A stretch of 64,000 nucleotides of DNA from Gardnerella greenwoodii 00703Dmash. Its GTDB lineage: Bacteria > Actinomycetota > Actinomycetes > Actinomycetales > Bifidobacteriaceae. Below, in pieces: positions 60,972 through 64,000 of the stretch. How positions within the stretch are numbered: position 1 is the first letter of the stretch; each line of letters starts with the position of its first letter. The stretch lies in assembly GCF_000263635.1 (NCBI RefSeq), contig NZ_ADEV01000011.1, positions 1 through 64,000 on the forward strand. The letters are read 5' to 3'. The notes beneath the pieces are model-generated. The model saw nothing but the letters and a program-made list of their open reading frames with translations. It was not told the DNA's origin and did no database searches. The position numbers were made by a program, and so were the translations under genes.

Positions 60972-62648
60972 TTATTTTCCGAATAATCCGGCTAATCCGC
61001 CGCCGAAGTTAGGTGGAAGTTGATTATCTTGATTTGAATTTTCAGAATTCATAAGCTCTTGTAAGCCTTCAGGAAGATTCTGCGGATTTGGCTGCTGCTT
61101 TGCGAAAGCGGAGCCAGCAACGTCGTTACTGCCGCTTCCGGAAGATTCTCCCGAAAGTCGCTCGCGCAACGCGCGCTCCTCAGCCTCGCGACGCATTGGA
61201 TTACCGGACTTTCCGCCCTTCTTCTTCGACTTCTTATCTTTGCGCTTCGACTTTCCTCCAGGTCCGCCAAATCCTGGAATACCGCCCATTCCAGGCATTC
61301 CAGTGCCGCCGCTCATACGCTTCATCATCTTGGCAGCCTGCTCAAAGCGCTGCAAAAGCGCGTTAACCTTAGAAACGCTTACGCCAGCACCGGCCGCAAT
61401 TCGCGCGCGGCGAGATCCATCAATAATCTTCGTATCTCTACGCTCTTGAGGAGTCATAGAGCGAATAATTGCCTCAGTGCGGTCAATTTCCTTATCGTCA
61501 AACTGTTCAAGCTCCTGGCGGTGAGCGGCCATTCCTGGCATCATTCCCAAAAGCTTCTTCATTGAACCAAGCTTACGAACCTGCTGAAGCTGCTCCAAAA
61601 AGTCGTCTAAACCAAAGCTTCCTTCAGCAATCTTTTCGGCAGCCTTACGCGATTCTTCCTCGTCGAACTGCTTCTGAGCGTGCTCAATAAGCGTTAAAAT
61701 ATCGCCCATATCGAGTATGCGTGAAGCCATTCGATCCGGATGGAAAATCTCAAAATCCTTCAAACCTTCGCCTGTAGAAGCGAATAAAATCGGCTTGCCG
61801 GTAACGCTTGCAACCGAAAGTGCAGCACCGCCTCGAGTGTCGCCATCGAGCTTAGAAAGCACAACGCCCGTAAAGTTTACGCCGTCGTTAAAAGCCTGAG
61901 CCGTGCGAACAGCGTCCTGACCAATCATTGCGTCAATAACAAACAGCACTTCTTGAGGATTTACAGCGTCGCGAATATTGCGAGCCTGCTTCATCAAATC
62001 CTCATCCACGCCCAAACGACCTGCGGTATCAATAATCACCGTGTCGTACATCTTTTCGCGCGCATAATCAATAGAATCGCGTGCAACTTTAACAGGGTCG
62101 CCTTTAGTAAACCATGGCAAAGAAATTGCGTTTCCGCCATTTTGCACGCCCTTTTCCGGCGCAAAAACAGGAACTCCAGCGCGCTCGCCAACAACCTGCA
62201 GCTGCGTTACTGCGTTTGGACGTTGCAAATCCGCCGCCACAAGCAAAGGAGTGTGGCCGGAATCTTTAAGCCAGTAGCCAAGCTTTCCGGCAAGCGTAGT
62301 CTTACCAGCGCCTTGCAAACCCGCAAGCATAATCACAGTAGGCGGGTATTTTGCAAAATTAAGTGGCCTATCAACTCCAGAGCCAAGCACTTTAGTCAAC
62401 TCGTCGTTAACAATTTTCACAACTTGCTGAGCAGGATTAAGCGCTTTAGACACTTCTTCGCCAAGAGCGCGCTCGCGAATTTGCGCTGTAAAGGAGCGCA
62501 CAACTTCAAGAGCAACGTCGGCGTCAAGAAGAGCGCGACGAATCTCGCGGATTGTGCCGTCAATATCCGATTCTGAAAGCTTGCCTTTACTGCGCAAATG
62601 CTTGAAAGCACTAGAAAGGCGGTCTGTTAACGAACTAAATGCTGCCAT
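60972..62648 (-). CDS. ffh: Signal recognition particle protein
   Basis: SRP54 GTPase that binds signal peptides and targets ribosomes to the membrane through FtsY. 558 residues. The N domain is followed by G1 GLQGAGKTTLAGKL (about 114-127), DTAGRLGVDE, and TKGDPVKVA. The Met-rich M domain (KKLLGMMPGMAAH, then MMKRMSGGTGMPGMGG) follows. The C-terminal 110 residues are an extended Gly/Lys/Ser/Asn-rich tail. Start ATG 62648 has a weak AGGAAAATT site. Confidence 0.96.
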   Translation of the reverse strand: MAAFSSLTDRLSSAFKHLRSKGKLSESDIDGTIREIRRALLDADVALEVVRSFTAQIRERALGEEVSKALNPAQQVVKIVNDELTKVLGSGVDRPLNFAKYPPTVIMLAGLQGAGKTTLAGKLGYWLKDSGHTPLLVAADLQRPNAVTQLQVVGERAGVPVFAPEKGVQNGGNAISLPWFTKGDPVKVARDSIDYAREKMYDTVIIDTAGRLGVDEDLMKQARNIRDAVNPQEVLFVIDAMIGQDAVRTAQAFNDGVNFTGVVLSKLDGDTRGGAALSVASVTGKPILFASTGEGLKDFEIFHPDRMASRILDMGDILTLIEHAQKQFDEEESRKAAEKIAEGSFGLDDFLEQLQQVRKLGSMKKLLGMMPGMAAHRQELEQFDDKEIDRTEAIIRSMTPQERRDTKIIDGSRRARIAAGAGVSVSKVNALLQRFEQAAKMMKRMSGGTGMPGMGGIPGFGGPGGKSKRKDKKSKKKGGKSGNPMRREAEERALRERLSGESSGSGSNDVAGSAFAKQQPNPQNLPEGLQELMNSENSNQDNQLPPNFGGGLAGLFGK

Positions 62649-62703
62649 AATTTTCCTATTCTACCCGCTGTTACTAACGTTGCGTTACTGTGTGGTTGCT
62701 TTC

Positions 62704-64000
62704 TTAATGCAAATGCCACGAAGATCCTTTAGCGCCGTCTTCAATTACGATTCCGGCGTTATTCAGCGCATCTCTAATTGCGTCTGCTTTAGCAAAATCT
62801 TTTGCCTTTCTAGCATCTGCTCTAGCCTGAAGCTGCAAGGTGATTAAAGCGTCCAAAGCCGCGCATTCCTTACTGCTTTCCCCGTTTGCTCCGGCTGCAG
62901 AAGATTTATTTGCGTTAGAAGTCCAAGGCTCTGCATAAGGATCCAATCCAAGCGTGTCTAGCATAGCGCGCACTTGCAAAACGGCTGTATATAGCAGTTT
63001 TTGCGTACCACTGTTTTGTGCTTGTGCGCAGTCGTCAAGAATTGCATTACCTTGACGAATTGCTGTAAAGATTGCTGCGTTTGCGCCAGAAACGTTAATA
63101 TCGTCGTTCATTGCGCGCGTAAAATCTTCCGGAAGCAAGTCTGCGTCTACAGATTGCACTTCTTCTCGCGTCGGCGTATTTTCAAGCAATCTGCCTGCTC
63201 GCTCAAGGAAGTTTGTAATGCGATCGTAAGCAGCTTTTGCTTCCACCAAAGCTTGGTCAGACCATTCCAACATTGCGCGGTATTGCACTGCTCCAAGCGC
63301 GTAACGCACAACCCAAGCAGAATTATTCGCCAAAACAACCGGCACGGAAAGCCCATTTCCCAAAGATTTAGACATTTTTTCACCCTTGGCTGTAACCCAC
63401 GCGGAATGCATCCACACATTCGCGCTTTTCCAGCCTGCAGCACGCGTTTGTGCCATCTCGTTTTCGTGATGTGGGAATCGCAAATCTAATCCGCCGCCGT
63501 GAATATCAAAATCGTCGCCAAGATAACGGTGGCTCATAGCCGAGCATTCAATATGCCAACCAGGTCGTCCTTCGCCAAAAGGCGTTTTCCAGCGCGCATC
63601 CGGCTGGTCGAAATCGCAAGGTGCTTTCCAAAGCGCAAAATCTCTAGGATCGTGCTTGTCAGGGGATGCGTCGGCAGGGTCAGTCGGATTGTAAATATCG
63701 TTTCCTGCTGAGTCAACACTTGGGCCTTTTTCGTCTGCAATTGCGGAAGCTTCGTCACCATCAATTTCATTACTATTTTGATTTTGGTGCGTAAGCTCGC
63801 CGTAATGCTCCCAGCTTGGCACGTCAAAATAGACGTTTCCAGTAGGATTTCCGGCGCTGTCTTTAATAACATATGCGTGACCGCGCTCAATTAAGCGCTC
63901 AATCAGCTCAACCATATCCGTAATATGGCCGGTAGCGCGCGGCTCAACCGTTGGCGGCAAAACTCCCAAAGTGTTGTAAGCTTCAGTAAATTCGCGCTCG
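62704..64000 (-). CDS. cysS: Cysteinyl-tRNA synthetase (5' end outside window)
   Basis: Charges tRNA-Cys. The frame is open through base 64000, so about 432 C-terminal residues are visible and the HIGH motif lies outside. Present are the zinc and active-site region GRPGWHIECSAMS, FPHHENEMAQ, and the KMSKS loop GEKMSKSLGN. The C-terminal anticodon-binding domain ends RDALNNAGIVIEDGAKG. A disordered acidic insert of about 45 residues precedes the DFALWK segment. Length and the DALR-type end favour CysS over the mycothiol ligase MshC. Confidence 0.94.
   Translation of the reverse strand, partial: EREFTEAYNTLGVLPPTVEPRATGHITDMVELIERLIERGHAYVIKDSAGNPTGNVYFDVPSWEHYGELTHQNQNSNEIDGDEASAIADEKGPSVDSAGNDIYNPTDPADASPDKHDPRDFALWKAPCDFDQPDARWKTPFGEGRPGWHIECSAMSHRYLGDDFDIHGGGLDLRFPHHENEMAQTRAAGWKSANVWMHSAWVTAKGEKMSKSLGNGLSVPVVLANNSAWVVRYALGAVQYRAMLEWSDQALVEAKAAYDRITNFLERAGRLLENTPTREEVQSVDADLLPEDFTRAMNDDINVSGANAAIFTAIRQGNAILDDCAQAQNSGTQKLLYTAVLQVRAMLDTLGLDPYAEPWTSNANKSSAAGANGESSKECAALDALITLQLQARADARKAKDFAKADAIRDALNNAGIVIEDGAKGSSWHLH

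Noticed and set aside
62704-64000. Mycothiol ligase MshC instead of CysS
   Set aside because: The extended C-terminal anticodon-binding domain and the total length fit CysS.

Overview
The window looks like a chromosomal segment of a Bifidobacteriaceae actinobacterium, most likely Gardnerella. The base composition is moderately AT-rich, unlike most bifidobacteria. Gene content and order are bifidobacterial: a DivIVA-lspA-rluD-dnaE block, an mraZ-to-ftsQ division cluster carrying an extra degenerate Mur ligase, the rpsL-rpsG-fusA-tuf operon, and an Ffh/S16/KH/RimM/TrmD block. Assignment to Gardnerella rests on overall resemblance; I had no database to search.

Layout. 1-3237: 3' part of a large sortase-anchored surface protein with GA-like and FIVAR-like helical modules. 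3656-5971: a DEAD-box RNA helicase and a convergent DUF3052 protein. 5972-6956: about 1 kb of non-coding repeat mosaic followed by an NrdR-type promoter. 6957-14182: anaerobic ribonucleotide reductase (nrdD, nrdG) and a heterodimeric ABC exporter. 14281-14506: tRNA-Asp and tRNA-Phe. 14526-24737: galE, a DivIVA-type coiled-coil protein, lspA, rluD-like, dnaE, an unknown gene and glnA. 24738-25256: terminators, repeats and the MraZ operator. 25257-40208: the division and cell-wall cluster (mraZ, rsmH, ftsL, ftsI, a MurE-like pseudoenzyme, murF, mraY, murD, ftsW, murG, murC, ftsQ). 40209-44967: the str operon. 44968-45541: a second repeat block. 45542-53167: BI-1 membrane protein, small alarmone synthetase, miaA, MFS exporter, G5/transglycosylase wall enzyme, thioredoxin and serS. 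53244-55971: tRNA-Ser and a nucleoside hydrolase plus MFS transporter unit. 55972-56720: a third repeat block. 56721-64000: rsmD, trmD, rimM, khpA, rpsP, an EEP-family membrane protein, ffh and the 3' part of cysS.

The genes are mostly housekeeping: envelope growth and division, translation, DNA precursor synthesis without oxygen (fitting an anaerobic vaginal-type lifestyle), and nucleoside salvage. Tight start/stop overlaps in the division cluster, the ABC pair and the rimM block suggest translational coupling.

The unusual content lies in the spacers. Four short repeat families recur. (1) A 53-bp-period unit occurs at six loci. It is free of stop codons on one strand in the arrays I read, and one array lies in frame inside a membrane nuclease/phosphatase-like gene. 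(2) A two-storey hairpin occurs in three copies; one copy keeps the paired shape with different bases on both arms. (3) A 52-bp terminator-like repeat. (4) A mosaic intergenic element is shared in opposite orientation by two loci 50 kb apart, with different inserts, one of them a 177-bp MITE-like segment. I saw no CRISPR array, prophage, transposase or rRNA gene.
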